Assembly: GCA_025464625.1 (NCBI GenBank)
Contig: JAOAUZ010000002.1
Span: 372,001-436,000, forward strand
Origin: Rickettsiales bacterium
GTDB taxonomy: Bacteria > Pseudomonadota > Alphaproteobacteria > Rickettsiales > SXRF01
DNA length: 64,000 bases
Direction: 5' to 3'
The number at the start of each line of letters is the position of its first letter. Within the stretch, counting starts at the first letter, position 1. This document shows positions 1 through 8,037 of this stretch, one piece after another. The notes under the pieces are model-generated. The model was not told the DNA's origin, did no database searches, and saw only the letters and a program-made list of their open reading frames with translations. The translations under genes and the position numbers were made by a program.

Positions 1-171
1 GGTTACATCTGGACGTTGTTCTTCAATTTTTAGTTGACGTTGAACATTTTCAGGGCGAGCAGTATTCGGAACAACCACCGCATTTGCAGCCACTGGTAAT
101 ATAACAAGTGCTGAAGTAGTCATTGCTACCAGTAGTAAATTATTGGTGAGGCGACGAGCTGGGCTATACAT
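1..171 (-). CDS. N-terminus of a secreted or outer-membrane protein, possibly a ShlB/FhaC-type transporter (partial)
   Basis: This leftward reading frame starts with ATG at 171 and runs off the left edge after 57 codons. A strong Shine-Dalgarno sequence, AAGGGA, lies just upstream of the ATG. The first 30 or so residues have a basic start, a hydrophobic stretch and a small-residue end (VAANA), which is a clear signal peptide. The mature start, NTARPENVQRQLKIEEQRP, resembles the linker before the POTRA domain of two-partner-secretion transporters (ShlB/FhaC/HecB). That match is from memory and is weak, because neither POTRA nor barrel is in the window. It diverges from the SH3 gene at 304. An exported protein is well supported, but the family is a guess. 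Confidence 0.5.
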   Translation of the reverse strand, partial: MYSPARRLTNNLLLVAMTTSALVILPVAANAVVVPNTARPENVQRQLKIEEQRPDVT

Positions 172-276
172 ATTTATTCCCTTGTTTTTATGTGATTTTA
201 ATATTTGCTGGAGGTACAGACTCACCACCTACTACATAAATTAGTATTTTGCAATCCAATTATTAAGTTAATTACC

Positions 277-291
277 CTCTTTTCAAAAGAG
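277..291. repeat. Short perfect dyad in a divergent intergenic region
   Basis: CTCTTTT and AAAAGAG flank a single C. The dyad lies in the 132-base space between two divergent genes, 13 bases before the SH3 start. It could be an operator or a chance AT-rich palindrome, and the right half also provides the only purine-rich stretch ahead of the SH3 start. I see no convincing -35/-10 pair nearby. Confidence 0.3.
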
Positions 292-303
292 TGTGATATT
301 GAT

Positions 304-822
304 ATGACAGTTCATATGTCGTACAGAAATTCAATTATAATAATTTTCATTAATGTATTTTGTTTGTTTTCGTTACCGTCGTTTGCGACGGGGATGGTAA
401 GCAACAGCGGGTTGCCTGTACCACGTTTTGTATCACTTAAATCGGATGAAGTGAATGCGCGTACAGGACCAGGTACACGCTATCCTATTTCATGGGTTTA
501 CAGGCGCGCTGGAATGCCAGTTGAGGTGATTGAAGAGTTTGATATGTGGCGCAAGATACGCGATGCAGAAAATACTACTGGCTGGGTACATAAGACCATG
601 CTGGAAGGTAAGCGCAACGCCATTATAAAAGGAAAAAAACCACAGATTGTGAGAATCGATCATGAGAAAGATGCCAAGCCATTATTAAAGATTGAACCGA
701 CAGTTATTGTTCGTTTGGTGGAGTGTACAAAAGACTGGTGCCGAGTTCAGATAAGCGGTCGCAAGGGCTGGATAGAAAAAAATATTCTCTGGGGCGTGTA
801 TCAAGATGAGGTGATGGAGTAG
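304..822 (+). CDS. Exported protein with bacterial SH3 domains
   Basis: The protein has about 172 residues and probably acts in the periplasm, where such proteins usually bind cell wall or partner proteins. The frame is open from 205, but the start is placed at 304 (or 316, MSYRN). Either start puts a hydrophobic signal peptide (IIIIFINVFCLFSLPSFATG) at the N-terminus, which the longer form would bury. The mature part carries an SH3_3-like repeat with the typical NARTGPGTRYP motif and then GWVHKTML. A second SH3-like stretch ends with CRVQISGRKGWIEK. Proteins of this layout are common single-gene units in alphaproteobacteria. It ends two bases before the converging pntAB gene, leaving no room for a terminator. 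The fold is well supported, but the exact role is unknown. Confidence 0.8.
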   Translation: MTVHMSYRNSIIIIFINVFCLFSLPSFATGMVSNSGLPVPRFVSLKSDEVNARTGPGTRYPISWVYRRAGMPVEVIEEFDMWRKIRDAENTTGWVHKTMLEGKRNAIIKGKKPQIVRIDHEKDAKPLLKIEPTVIVRLVECTKDWCRVQISGRKGWIEKNILWGVYQDEVME

Positions 823-824
823 CT

Positions 825-1235
825 TTAGGATGTTTTTTCTTTAACAGCCTTTTTCTGGAACATGGAAAGCATACGCTGCGTAACTACAAAACCACCAAAA
901 ATATTAATTGAAGCTATAACCACTGCGATGAATCCAGCCAGATGTGAAAATCCATATCCTTCTGGCCCTAGTGCAATGATAGCACCAACAATTATAATAC
1001 CAGAAATAGCATTTGTTACTGCCATAAGCGGGGTATGCAATGCTGGAGTAACTTTCCACACCACATAGTATCCCACGAAACACGCCAGAACAAAAACTGT
1101 GAGACCAAAAATAAATGGATCAATCGAGCTTTGCTGTTGCAACTGTAGATTCATTGCATTTATGTCTTCAGCTAATTCTGCTGCTTGTTGTGCAAGATTT
1201 TGTGCTTTTTGATTTACCATTTCGCTATCAAACAT
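825..1235 (-). CDS. pntAB: Proton-translocating NAD(P) transhydrogenase, membrane subunit alpha 2
   Basis: This 136-residue protein is the short membrane part of the alpha subunit in the three-polypeptide transhydrogenase known from Rhodospirillum-type alphaproteobacteria. That enzyme uses the proton gradient to move hydride from NADH to NADP+. The N-terminal 40 residues are polar and helical ([17 protein letters not shown]). Three to four membrane helices follow, with the family motif [13 protein letters not shown] near residue 67 and a basic C-terminus. It starts nine bases after pntAA ends, so the two form one operon. The third subunit gene, pntB, is not found next to it: the following gene is the convergent SH3 gene. 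The identification is firm. Confidence 0.93.
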   Translation of the reverse strand: MFDSEMVNQKAQNLAQQAAELAEDINAMNLQLQQQSSIDPFIFGLTVFVLACFVGYYVVWKVTPALHTPLMAVTNAISGIIIVGAIIALGPEGYGFSHLAGFIAVVIASINIFGGFVVTQRMLSMFQKKAVKEKTS

Positions 1236-1244
1236 AATTCCTCG

Positions 1245-2354
1245 CTATTTTGTAAACATTACATGGATAACTTCGCTGTTATGCGTGAGCAAAGTTCCTT
1301 TAATTAATTCATCGTCCCACTTTACATTTAGGCTATTTTTTTCAATTAGCAAAGTGGAGATAAAATTGTAAAGGTTGCGAGCATAAAGTTGGCTGGCATC
1401 AATTGCCACGCGCGAAGGCATATTGCTGTAGCCAATCAGCATAACCCCATATCTAACTACGGTTTTGTCAATTTCAGTAAGCGGACAGTTGCCTCCGCTT
1501 GCTGCTGCTAGATCCACAATTACGGAACCTTGTTTCATTGTTTTTACCATTTCTTCGGTAATCAGAACAGGGGCGGGGCGACCCGGAATAAGAGCGGTAG
1601 AAATTACTATATCTTGCTTTTTGATAGTTTCTGCAATTAGCTCACTTTGCTTGCGTTTGTAATCTTCACTCATTTCTTTGGCATAACCGCCACTTGCTTC
1701 GCCAGACTCGCTGGCTGCGACCTCAATAAATTTTGCACCAAGGCTTTCAACCTGTTCTTTTGCAACGGGACGCACATCAAAAGCAGAGACAACCGCGCCG
1801 AGGCGTTTTGCAGTAGCAATCGCCTGTAAGCCAGCAACACCAGCACCAAGCACCAAAACTTTTGCAGGAGCAATTGTCCCTGCCGCTGTCATCATCATAG
1901 GCACCGCTTTACCGAGTGTAGAGACGGCATCTATTACTGCGCGATAGCCTGCAAGGTTGCTCTGCGAAGAAAGAACATCCATGGATTGCGCGCGTGATAT
2001 ACGCGGTAATAATTCCAGTGAAAATGCAGAAATCCTACGTTGATTATATATTGCAAGTTTTTCGCGTTCGCTATGGGGATCGAGCATTCCAACGAGAATA
2101 GCATTCTCCTTCATTCTAACTAATGTATTAGAGGAGGGAGAGCGTACACATAAAACAATATCCGTATCGCTAATATTATTAGATATAGTTGCACCAGCTG
2201 ATTCGTAATCAGCATCAGAAATAGACACACCCACACCAGCATTGGGTTCAACTGTTACGGTCGCACCAAGGGCAATATATTTTTTCACGGTATCAGGAGT
2301 GGCGGCAACGCGTCGTTCTCCCTCTATTTGTTCGCGCAATACAGTAATTTTCAT
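1245..2354 (-). CDS. pntAA: NAD(P) transhydrogenase, NAD-binding subunit alpha 1
   Basis: This 369-residue soluble domain I subunit binds NAD(H) on the cytoplasmic side and passes hydride to the NADP-binding subunit. The alanine dehydrogenase/PNT N-terminal domain starts with ITVLREQIEGERRVAATP. The NAD-binding Rossmann motif LVLGAGVAGLQAIATAKRLG sits near residue 167. The QDIVISTALIPGRPAP loop, equivalent to the mobile RQD loop, lies near residue 247. Length fits the short PntAA form without fused membrane helices. It is followed by pntAB, and an unknown glycine-rich gene in the same direction lies 72 bases upstream. The 72-base gap contains TATAAT (minus strand) without a good -35. Confidence 0.95.
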   Translation of the reverse strand: MKITVLREQIEGERRVAATPDTVKKYIALGATVTVEPNAGVGVSISDADYESAGATISNNISDTDIVLCVRSPSSNTLVRMKENAILVGMLDPHSEREKLAIYNQRRISAFSLELLPRISRAQSMDVLSSQSNLAGYRAVIDAVSTLGKAVPMMMTAAGTIAPAKVLVLGAGVAGLQAIATAKRLGAVVSAFDVRPVAKEQVESLGAKFIEVAASESGEASGGYAKEMSEDYKRKQSELIAETIKKQDIVISTALIPGRPAPVLITEEMVKTMKQGSVIVDLAAASGGNCPLTEIDKTVVRYGVMLIGYSNMPSRVAIDASQLYARNLYNFISTLLIEKNSLNVKWDDELIKGTLLTHNSEVIHVMFTK

Positions 2355-2426
2355 AATTTATCCCAGCTGTCGAAATTATATCTGATGTGTAATAGTTTTT
2401 GTGCAAAACTGCAAAGAAGAAATTTA

Positions 2427-2906
2427 TTATAGCCCGAGTCCGCCTCTGCCACCGCCACCACCTGTATCAGAAGGTGTCAGGTTGCCGAGTGAGCCGTATG
2501 ACATACTTTGCACGGGAAGTCCCTCAACCGCTGGCTTGGCGATATTGCTGAAATCCATTTTGAAATTTATTTTATTTGTCGCTATATCAGCCAACACACC
2601 ACCTTTTGCACCTAGTGCGGACGCACCCTGATTAACAGACTTGTCAGCCCATCCCTGTTGTGGTGTAAATTGCGCAAAAGCGCTGGTCGAACCAAGCGTC
2701 CTAAACCTGACTTTTATGAGACCGAAAGTCAATTTGCCAATAAGCCTCGACATGTGGGAAACGAAAGCATCAGCAACAGTATCAAAATGCCCTTTGTCTC
2801 CGCCACTACCACCGCCTCCACCACCACCGACGGAATTTGCTCCCATCAACATGCGCTGGGCTATTACGGCGGGATCTTCCAGTTTTGGACCGTCATTCGC
2901 AGCCAT
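2427..2906 (-). CDS. Unknown glycine-rich protein upstream of pntAA
   Basis: I do not recognise this 159-residue protein. It has a polar start (MAANDGPKLEDPAVIAQRML), then a run of glycines near residues 27-37. A central segment of about 80 residues has mixed hydrophobic and basic character (SRLIGKLTFGLIKVRFRTLG). A second glycine-rich run (TGGGGGRGGLGL) closes the protein. No signal peptide or clear membrane helix is seen. It reads the same way as pntAA and could share its transcript. A weak minus-strand promoter, TTGTAA-17-TTTATA (2959-2987), lies upstream. The opposite strand is also open over much of the region because glycine codons read as proline codons there. I prefer the minus strand because it fits the operon direction and has a non-repetitive core. 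Confidence 0.6.
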   Translation of the reverse strand: MAANDGPKLEDPAVIAQRMLMGANSVGGGGGGGSGGDKGHFDTVADAFVSHMSRLIGKLTFGLIKVRFRTLGSTSAFAQFTPQQGWADKSVNQGASALGAKGGVLADIATNKINFKMDFSNIAKPAVEGLPVQSMSYGSLGNLTPSDTGGGGGRGGLGL

Positions 2907-3017
2907 ATTCTACCTAATCACCTCTATATTACTCTGCTGTATACTACAATATTTGTCGTATAAAAGCACTTTACAAATTTGTTACAATAAAAACTAGTGC
3001 TTTTAGTGCTGTAATAT

Positions 3018-3055
3018 AAAAAAACCGCCCCTTAATCTAGGATCAAGGGGCGGTT
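3018..3055 (-). terminator. Intrinsic terminator of the pilin gene
   Basis: An 11-bp perfect GC-rich stem (AACCGCCCCTT with AAGGGGCGGTT, at 3023-3033 and 3045-3055) continues after one mismatch into ATC/GAT around a three-base loop. On the minus strand it is followed by seven T residues (A run 3018-3024 on the plus strand). It lies 30 bases beyond the stop of the pilin gene at 3085. This is a textbook factor-independent terminator. Confidence 0.92.
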
Positions 3056-3084
3056 CAGTATTGATTATACTAACTAACCAGTTT

Positions 3085-4023
3085 TTAGTTGAAGCGCATA
3101 CGCAGAGTACAAGCAGGTGTACCACCTGGTGTTGCGCCACGAGCATAAGTATTTGCTGTGTCAGTAGCGGTAGCACCTGTAGTCATACAGTCACCAGCTA
3201 CAGCACTAGCAGCAGTTGCGGTTGACCATACACCTTTACTGGTTCCAGAAAGTGTAGGGAAAATAGTATCAGCAGCAGCACCCATAGTTGCATAACCGCG
3301 TGCCTGAATGATACCAGTGTTTGGCATACCATCATCAAGTTTGCTGTCGATGTTATATGCTTCAACTGGGGTCAAACCACCACCCACTGTTGTTGCATAA
3401 GTAGCAGTTGCAGCAGCACCAGCAGTTATACCAGTTACAGAAGCAAGAGCATAATAGTTCTGACCAGCACTTGAACCAGCGAGCCAGTAGTTACCACGAC
3501 CAAGTTTTGCCGCTGGTAAATATAAAGCTGCTGTCGGTGAAGCTGCTGTTTGACCAGTTGCAGCTGCAAGGCTTGTACCATAAGCACCTTCAACTAGGTT
3601 TGCATCAGCAAGATGACGCCAGATTATTAGAGTTTCGCCAACAGGAGCATTCAGGTTGGCAGCAGCAGTATCGGTGATAAGACCGTTGCCATCACCAAGA
3701 CCAGTTCCAGCAGTTGCAGCACCAGTATAAGCAAAAATACCAAAAGCAGCTGCCTGACCACCAGTACCACCAGAAATATCACCTGGCATAGCATTATACT
3801 TTGTACGGAAAGTATTCATTGCAGAGTTGTATTTTTCGTACTGACCGATGGTTGAGCGAATTTCCGCCGCTTTAATCAGATCCTGTCCAACTAACACGCC
3901 ACCGACAATAAGACCGATGATAACTAGTACGATGGACAACTCTATGAGCGTGAAGCCCACTTGTTTAATCAGGCTAGGATTTTGTTCCTCAGTCTGCATG
4001 ATTTCTACAGTTGCAACTTTCAT
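3085..4023 (-). CDS. Type IV pilin-like / pseudopilin protein
   Basis: This 312-residue protein has a class III (prepilin) signal. A 23-residue leader ending in QVG precedes FTLIELSIVLVIIGLIVGG, with the Glu+5 residue of the family and one hydrophobic helix. A prepilin peptidase would cut after the Gly. The rest is an Ala/Thr/Gly-rich head (about 230 residues) with a DISGG segment. Two cysteines near the C-terminus (GDCMTT and PACTLRMRFN) may form the usual disulfide loop. The start at 4023 follows AAGGAG at good spacing. No prepilin peptidase, ATPase or secretin gene is near, so assembly genes must lie elsewhere. The protein could be a major pilin, or a pseudopilin of a type II secretion or competence system. 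The long head and own terminator favour an abundant pilin. Confidence 0.85.
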   Translation of the reverse strand: MKVATVEIMQTEEQNPSLIKQVGFTLIELSIVLVIIGLIVGGVLVGQDLIKAAEIRSTIGQYEKYNSAMNTFRTKYNAMPGDISGGTGGQAAAFGIFAYTGAATAGTGLGDGNGLITDTAAANLNAPVGETLIIWRHLADANLVEGAYGTSLAAATGQTAASPTAALYLPAAKLGRGNYWLAGSSAGQNYYALASVTGITAGAAATATYATTVGGGLTPVEAYNIDSKLDDGMPNTGIIQARGYATMGAAADTIFPTLSGTSKGVWSTATAASAVAGDCMTTGATATDTANTYARGATPGGTPACTLRMRFN

Positions 4024-4345
4024 TTGGTAACTCCTTAATTGGTTAAATAAAGTATTCTTTAGATATATAACAGTATGGCTATATCGGTTGATGTTGAAGT
4101 AAAATTGGTTCTCTCGCTACTCATGTTATAATGAATAACAAAATAACCAGAGATTTACCAAAACTACACAGCAAAGGTTAATAATTCGTTAGTAAGTTAA
4201 AAAACTTTGATTTTATAAGGAAATAATTTTTAAATAAGTTTCTGATGATGCTCATTTTAGTTGTTTTGCTAAAATAAGAAGTCATTATTTTGCTTAATGT
4301 GTTGTTTTGATACAACACATTAAGTAGTTCAGCATGGGATATAGG
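4024..4345. other. 322-base intergenic region upstream of the pilin gene
   Basis: The region is AT-rich and holds no reading frame I trust, and no tRNA. It must contain the pilin promoter on the minus strand. The best -10-like match is TATAAC within TTCATTATAACATGAG, read on the minus strand (plus positions about 4125-4140), but it has no good -35 partner. The far end holds a 13-bp hairpin listed separately. Confidence 0.4.
4292..4325. repeat. 13-bp perfect hairpin downstream of the AraC-type gene
   Basis: CTTAATGTGTTGT (4293-4305) pairs perfectly with ACAACACATTAAG (4312-4324) around a six-base loop. It lies 21 bases after the stop of the minus-strand regulator gene. Neither strand has a T run after the stem, so it is not a standard intrinsic terminator. 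It may stabilise the transcript end or be a binding site. Confidence 0.55.
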
Positions 4346-5443
4346 TTATATTTTGCTAGAGTTTTTGAATTCTGTGGGCGATAAACCAACTTTTTCCTTA
4401 AATACACGGTTGAACGAGGCTATGGAGTTAAAGCCAACCTCAAAGCCGATAGTAGTGATTTGTTGGGCTGGCTCATTATGCAACCTCTGTTTTGCTTCTT
4501 CTATGCGGTATGAATTGATCAGGTCGTTAAAACTTTTGCCAAAATGGTGGTTTATAATGCGTGATAAATAATGTTCCCCAATGCCAATTTTTTTTGCAAG
4601 AGACGCTCGGTTCAGGCGCATTTCGCGGTATATTTTTTCATCTTTGAGTAAGGAATTGATACGCTCAACATGTGGTAGATCTAGATTGTAGTCATGTGTT
4701 GGCAGATGTGCTTTTACAATTACTTCACGAACTAAGTTTGGATAAAATACACGCAGAAGTGATGTCAGAACCAGATATATAAAAGTCAGGCGTAAAACAA
4801 CAGCACTTAGCTGTGCTTGCGCCACGTTTACATATTCGGCAATGCGCAGCAAATCAACGATCAGTAAAAATAAATGTAATAAGATAAGTGATATTATCAG
4901 CCAGTATTTATGTTTCATATCTACGCTATCAGATCTGATATTACGAATGCGCGAAAAATACACCAGTAACAGCAAAAACATGAATGATGACGAAATAATA
5001 TGATATAGTGAGCTGACGGAATCAGCATCAAGGCAAGATGTTTGCTGGCAAACATTACTCAGTTGCAGAATATTGGCATATAATATTGTGCTGCTTCCCA
5101 GAAGTGGTATCGCCAGCACCAGCCAATACCCCCACGATGGCAACCGCGCCATGATAAATTGGCAGATTAATAAAAAACCAAATGCTACAAGCAAGCTGTC
5201 TCCCATTAATAAGCCACCATGTACCCACATATTCGTGGCATAGTTTGGATATAGTTCCAGCAAAGGTAGAGCAAAGCCACATGCTAGAGACAGGAAATAA
5301 AGAATGGGAATAATAGTTTGTTTATTACTGCGTAACAGAGTTAGCAAAAATGCTGCAACAAACAGGCTTGGCACTAGACCAACAAGCTGCATTGCCTGTG
5401 TTAGCGTAAATACAGTTTCATTATTAAATGTCGAATCAACCAT
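4346..5443 (-). CDS. Membrane-anchored AraC-family transcriptional regulator
   Basis: The protein has 365 residues. The first about 235 form seven hydrophobic segments (for example LVPSLFVAAFLLTLL, SWGYWLVLAIPLLGSSTILY and KYWLIISLILLHLFLLIVDLL), like a 7TM sensor. The last about 105 residues are an AraC-type double helix-turn-helix. They include NRASLAKKIGIGEHYLSRII (first HTH) and ITTIGFEVGFNSIASFNRVF followed by KEKVGLSPTEF (second HTH, the family signature). Such fusions place a DNA-binding domain on the inner face of the membrane to sense a ligand directly. It follows an enoyl-CoA hydratase gene by 24 bases and may be co-transcribed with it, which hints at a lipid or acyl signal, though this is inference. 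The ligand and targets are unknown. Confidence 0.88.
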   Translation of the reverse strand: MVDSTFNNETVFTLTQAMQLVGLVPSLFVAAFLLTLLRSNKQTIIPILYFLSLACGFALPLLELYPNYATNMWVHGGLLMGDSLLVAFGFLLICQFIMARLPSWGYWLVLAIPLLGSSTILYANILQLSNVCQQTSCLDADSVSSLYHIISSSFMFLLLLVYFSRIRNIRSDSVDMKHKYWLIISLILLHLFLLIVDLLRIAEYVNVAQAQLSAVVLRLTFIYLVLTSLLRVFYPNLVREVIVKAHLPTHDYNLDLPHVERINSLLKDEKIYREMRLNRASLAKKIGIGEHYLSRIINHHFGKSFNDLINSYRIEEAKQRLHNEPAQQITTIGFEVGFNSIASFNRVFKEKVGLSPTEFKNSSKI

Positions 5444-5467
5444 AGGTTGATATAAGCATAAAATATG

Positions 5468-6250
5468 TTAGTTGCCAGTGAAAACAGGCTTTCGCTTCTC
5501 ATTGAAAGCATTAATGCCTTCAACGCGGTCTTTGCTATTTAGCAATAGATTATAATGATTTGATTCGGCGGAAAGAGCCTCGTTTATTGGCAAATGCACG
5601 CTATGGGTGGCGACGCGTTTAATTGCCACAACCGATAATGGCGCAGCCTTTGCTATAGCGCGCGCGCAGACGAGAGTATCCTCAATTAAGGATGCAGGTT
5701 CACAAAGTTTGTTAATTACACCCCAGTAATAGGCATCGGTAGCAGAAAAACTGCTACCAGTTAGCAATAGTTCTTTGCTGCGACGCAGCCCAATCGCTCG
5801 TGGTAAATTTTGTGTTCCACCCATACCCGGCATGATGCCGAGAGTAGCTTCGGGTAGAGCAAAATGCGCCGTTTTAGAAGCGTAAATAAAATCACATCCC
5901 AGAGCTAATTCCAAGCCACCACCATATGCCGCGCCATTTATCGCTGCAATAACTGGAATCTGGCAATCCATTATGGAGTGTAAAGCCCCCCTGAACTTCT
6001 GGTGTTGGATCTGCCAAGATGCTGTATCCATACCACGGCGTTCTTTTAAGTCAGCTCCTGCGCAAAAGGCTTTTTCTCCATCGCCAGTTAGAATGACCGC
6101 CCGTATATTTTTAGCTAATTTAGAAAAAACATCCTTTAATTCCAATGCCATTTGTGAATTTAGGGCATTGGCAAATTTCGGGCGCGAAAGGGTAATTATG
6201 GCAATATTACCGTCACTAACTGCGTATTTAACTGTAGGCTCCGATGTCAT
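5468..6250 (-). CDS. Enoyl-CoA hydratase/isomerase family protein
   Basis: This crotonase-fold enzyme of about 260 residues would hydrate enoyl-CoA or act on a related acyl-CoA in the cytoplasm. The frame is open to 6301, but the family N-terminus (VKYAVSDGNIAIITLSRP) fits a start at 6250. The oxyanion-hole region AFCAGADLKER is present. The AAINGAAYGGGLELALGCDF motif and LPEATLGIMPGMGGTQ follow. Both glutamates that act in true hydratases (GGGLEL and LPEA) are there, so hydratase activity is plausible. The C-terminus EGINAFNEKRKPVF is typical. It is followed by a membrane-bound AraC regulator. The substrate cannot be told; a leucine/methylglutaconyl-CoA or short-chain role is possible. Confidence 0.85.
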   Translation of the reverse strand: MTSEPTVKYAVSDGNIAIITLSRPKFANALNSQMALELKDVFSKLAKNIRAVILTGDGEKAFCAGADLKERRGMDTASWQIQHQKFRGALHSIMDCQIPVIAAINGAAYGGGLELALGCDFIYASKTAHFALPEATLGIMPGMGGTQNLPRAIGLRRSKELLLTGSSFSATDAYYWGVINKLCEPASLIEDTLVCARAIAKAAPLSVVAIKRVATHSVHLPINEALSAESNHYNLLLNSKDRVEGINAFNEKRKPVFTGN

Positions 6251-6369
6251 GACACTTAAAATACTTGAATATTCACAAAAAACCACTAAATAAGTGTTCA
6301 AAGTAGCAAATCTTGCAAGTGGGTTTGCAGCAAAGTTTTATTATCATTTTTTTACTCAGAGAATTAATT

Positions 6370-6909
6370 ATGACCTTACCTTTGATGCCTAAAGCGACCG
6401 CCGTGTGGTTGGTTGAAAATACAGCCCTTACTTTTGAACAGATTGGTGATTTCTGCGGAATGCACCCTCTGGAAGTGCAAGGTATTGCTGATGGTGATGT
6501 ATCAGGTGGAATTCGTGGCAATGATCCAATAGCCAGTGGGCAGCTTTCCAGAGAGAATATTGCTGAATGTGAAAAAGATGCAGATAAACGCCTTGAAATG
6601 CTCGGCACTGCTAAACAGTATATCATGCAGAAAACCAAAGGTAGTCGCTATACTCCTGTGGCACGCCGTCAGGATAAACCAGATGCGATTGCATGGCTGG
6701 TGAAAAATTTCCCAACTATGACAGACGGACAGATTGCTAAGTTGGTGGGAACTACCAAAAACACTATTTCTGCGGTGCGCGGAAAAACCCATTGGAATAG
6801 CAGTAATATCCGTCCACGTGACCCAGTGTTGCTTGGTTTATGCACCCAAACCCATCTTGATGCAGCAGTTGCCAGCATCAAACCATCTGCGGAAGCAAAA
6901 GAGGCTTAG
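6370..6909 (+). CDS. trcR: Cell-cycle transcriptional regulator TrcR (DUF1013)
   Basis: This 179-residue protein belongs to the DUF1013 family, which is almost confined to alphaproteobacteria and is described as a conserved regulator that associates with transcription. The start at 6370 (MTLPLMPKATAVWLVENTAL) matches the family N-terminus, and the 19 codons upstream are not conserved in style. Two related helix-turn-helix-like units are visible: VWLVENTALTFEQIGDFCGM near residue 10 and AWLVKNFPTMTDGQIAKLVG near residue 106, the second followed by TTKNTISAVRGKTHWN. The C-terminal DPVLLGLCTQTHLDAAV is also typical. It converges with lptG, 12 bases away. Confidence 0.9.
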   Translation: MTLPLMPKATAVWLVENTALTFEQIGDFCGMHPLEVQGIADGDVSGGIRGNDPIASGQLSRENIAECEKDADKRLEMLGTAKQYIMQKTKGSRYTPVARRQDKPDAIAWLVKNFPTMTDGQIAKLVGTTKNTISAVRGKTHWNSSNIRPRDPVLLGLCTQTHLDAAVASIKPSAEAKEA

Positions 6910-6921
6910 TTTTTTCTAAAA

Positions 6922-8037
6922 CTAGCCATCTTCCAAATGTAGTAGCAACGATACGCCAATCATGTTGGCGACAAGTGCTGGTGTCCATGCTGCGAGCATG
7001 GTGGGAATTGTTCCTGCTGCGCCGAAGGCAAAAATAATATCGGTGAAGAAGTGCATCAAAAAGCCAGTGGTCACACCAGATACTATCAAAATCCCGATTT
7101 TCCCACGCCGTGGTGAGCGTAGTGAAAACACCGCAGCAATTAACACCGTTCCAATCATCAGGAACGGGTTGGCGAGCAAAGTGTGCCAGTAAAGCTTGTG
7201 TTTCAGTGCCGAAAATCCTGCGCTTTCCAGCATGCTTATGAAAGCTGGCAAATGCCAGAAAGAGATTGTTTCTGGCGAGGCAAAACTATCTTGAATATGT
7301 TCCAGAGTCAGAGTGGTCGGTAACTCATATTCCATCATAACTTCTGGCGGTTTACTGGGAACAGATCGAATTACCTCTGTTAGGCGCAATGATTTATCTT
7401 TTAATATTGCATGCTGCGCATCCAACCTTTCAACAAATTTTTTGTTTTTATCAAATGCAAAAATTATAACTTTGGCAAATGACATATCATTTTGCAGCAA
7501 TTTAGCGGAGTAAATAATATGTTCGCTAATATTGCTATTTGGGTCATCACTATTTTCTAGTTGTCTAAGCCATAAACCTGATGACGAAACGGCAAGCAGA
7601 TTAGATCGACCAGAAATATATTTTGCTTCAATCTGTTCGTTGCGCATCATAAGTGCAGCAGCAAACGGATTAAAAAGACTAGTCATAAACACGCCGATGG
7701 TAAACACCACTACCATAGCAGGGGCAAGAAATTGCCATACCGATATACCAGCCGATCTTGCAATCACGAGTTCTTGCGTTCTTGTTAGGCGGGTCAGAGC
7801 CATCATGCTGCCGATTAGCATTGCATAAGGCATTAGCTTAATAACAAAGCTCGGCATTTTGAGCAGGGTAAGGGTTATTATTACATGAAATGCTACACCG
7901 TCACGTCCAGAGGCGCGGCGTATCATCTCCACCACGTCAATAAGAGAGGTTATGGCAATCAAACCAAATAATGCGAGCATTATAGATAGTATAAAATGCT
8001 TGCCGATATAGCGTGATAATGTCCAAGGCAATTTCAT
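6922..8037 (-). CDS. lptG: LPS export ABC transporter permease LptG
   Basis: This 371-residue inner-membrane permease pairs with LptF and the ATPase LptB to lift lipopolysaccharide out of the inner membrane toward LptC/A/D. It has the YjgP/YjgQ layout: helices at residues about 13-33, 60-80 and 100-120. A periplasmic beta-jellyroll of about 130 residues follows, then three more helices (TLLANPFLMIGTVLIAAVF and so on). The motif LTRTQELVIARSAGISVWQF is the coupling helix typical of LptG. Its ATG overlaps the lptF stop (ATGA, 8034-8037). That, its position second in the pair and the LptG-like start (LSRYIGKHFILS) decide the name. It is essential in LPS-bearing bacteria. Confidence 0.93.
   Translation of the reverse strand: MKLPWTLSRYIGKHFILSIMLALFGLIAITSLIDVVEMIRRASGRDGVAFHVIITLTLLKMPSFVIKLMPYAMLIGSMMALTRLTRTQELVIARSAGISVWQFLAPAMVVVFTIGVFMTSLFNPFAAALMMRNEQIEAKYISGRSNLLAVSSSGLWLRQLENSDDPNSNISEHIIYSAKLLQNDMSFAKVIIFAFDKNKKFVERLDAQHAILKDKSLRLTEVIRSVPSKPPEVMMEYELPTTLTLEHIQDSFASPETISFWHLPAFISMLESAGFSALKHKLYWHTLLANPFLMIGTVLIAAVFSLRSPRRGKIGILIVSGVTTGFLMHFFTDIIFAFGAAGTIPTMLAAWTPALVANMIGVSLLLHLEDG

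Noticed and set aside
2401-2997. Plus-strand proline-rich reading frames opposite the glycine-rich gene
   Set aside because: They mirror glycine codons of the minus-strand gene, have no ribosome site and no sensible domain.
4293-4324. Calling the hairpin after the AraC gene an intrinsic terminator
   Set aside because: No T run follows on either strand, so it is listed only as a hairpin.
4024-4345. A small RNA or tRNA in the gap before the pilin gene
   Set aside because: No cloverleaf features, no convincing promoter-terminator pair and no conserved T-loop sequence.
6251-6301. Upstream extension of the enoyl-CoA hydratase
   Set aside because: The extra 17 residues do not fit the family and have no ribosome site; the start at 6250 is better.
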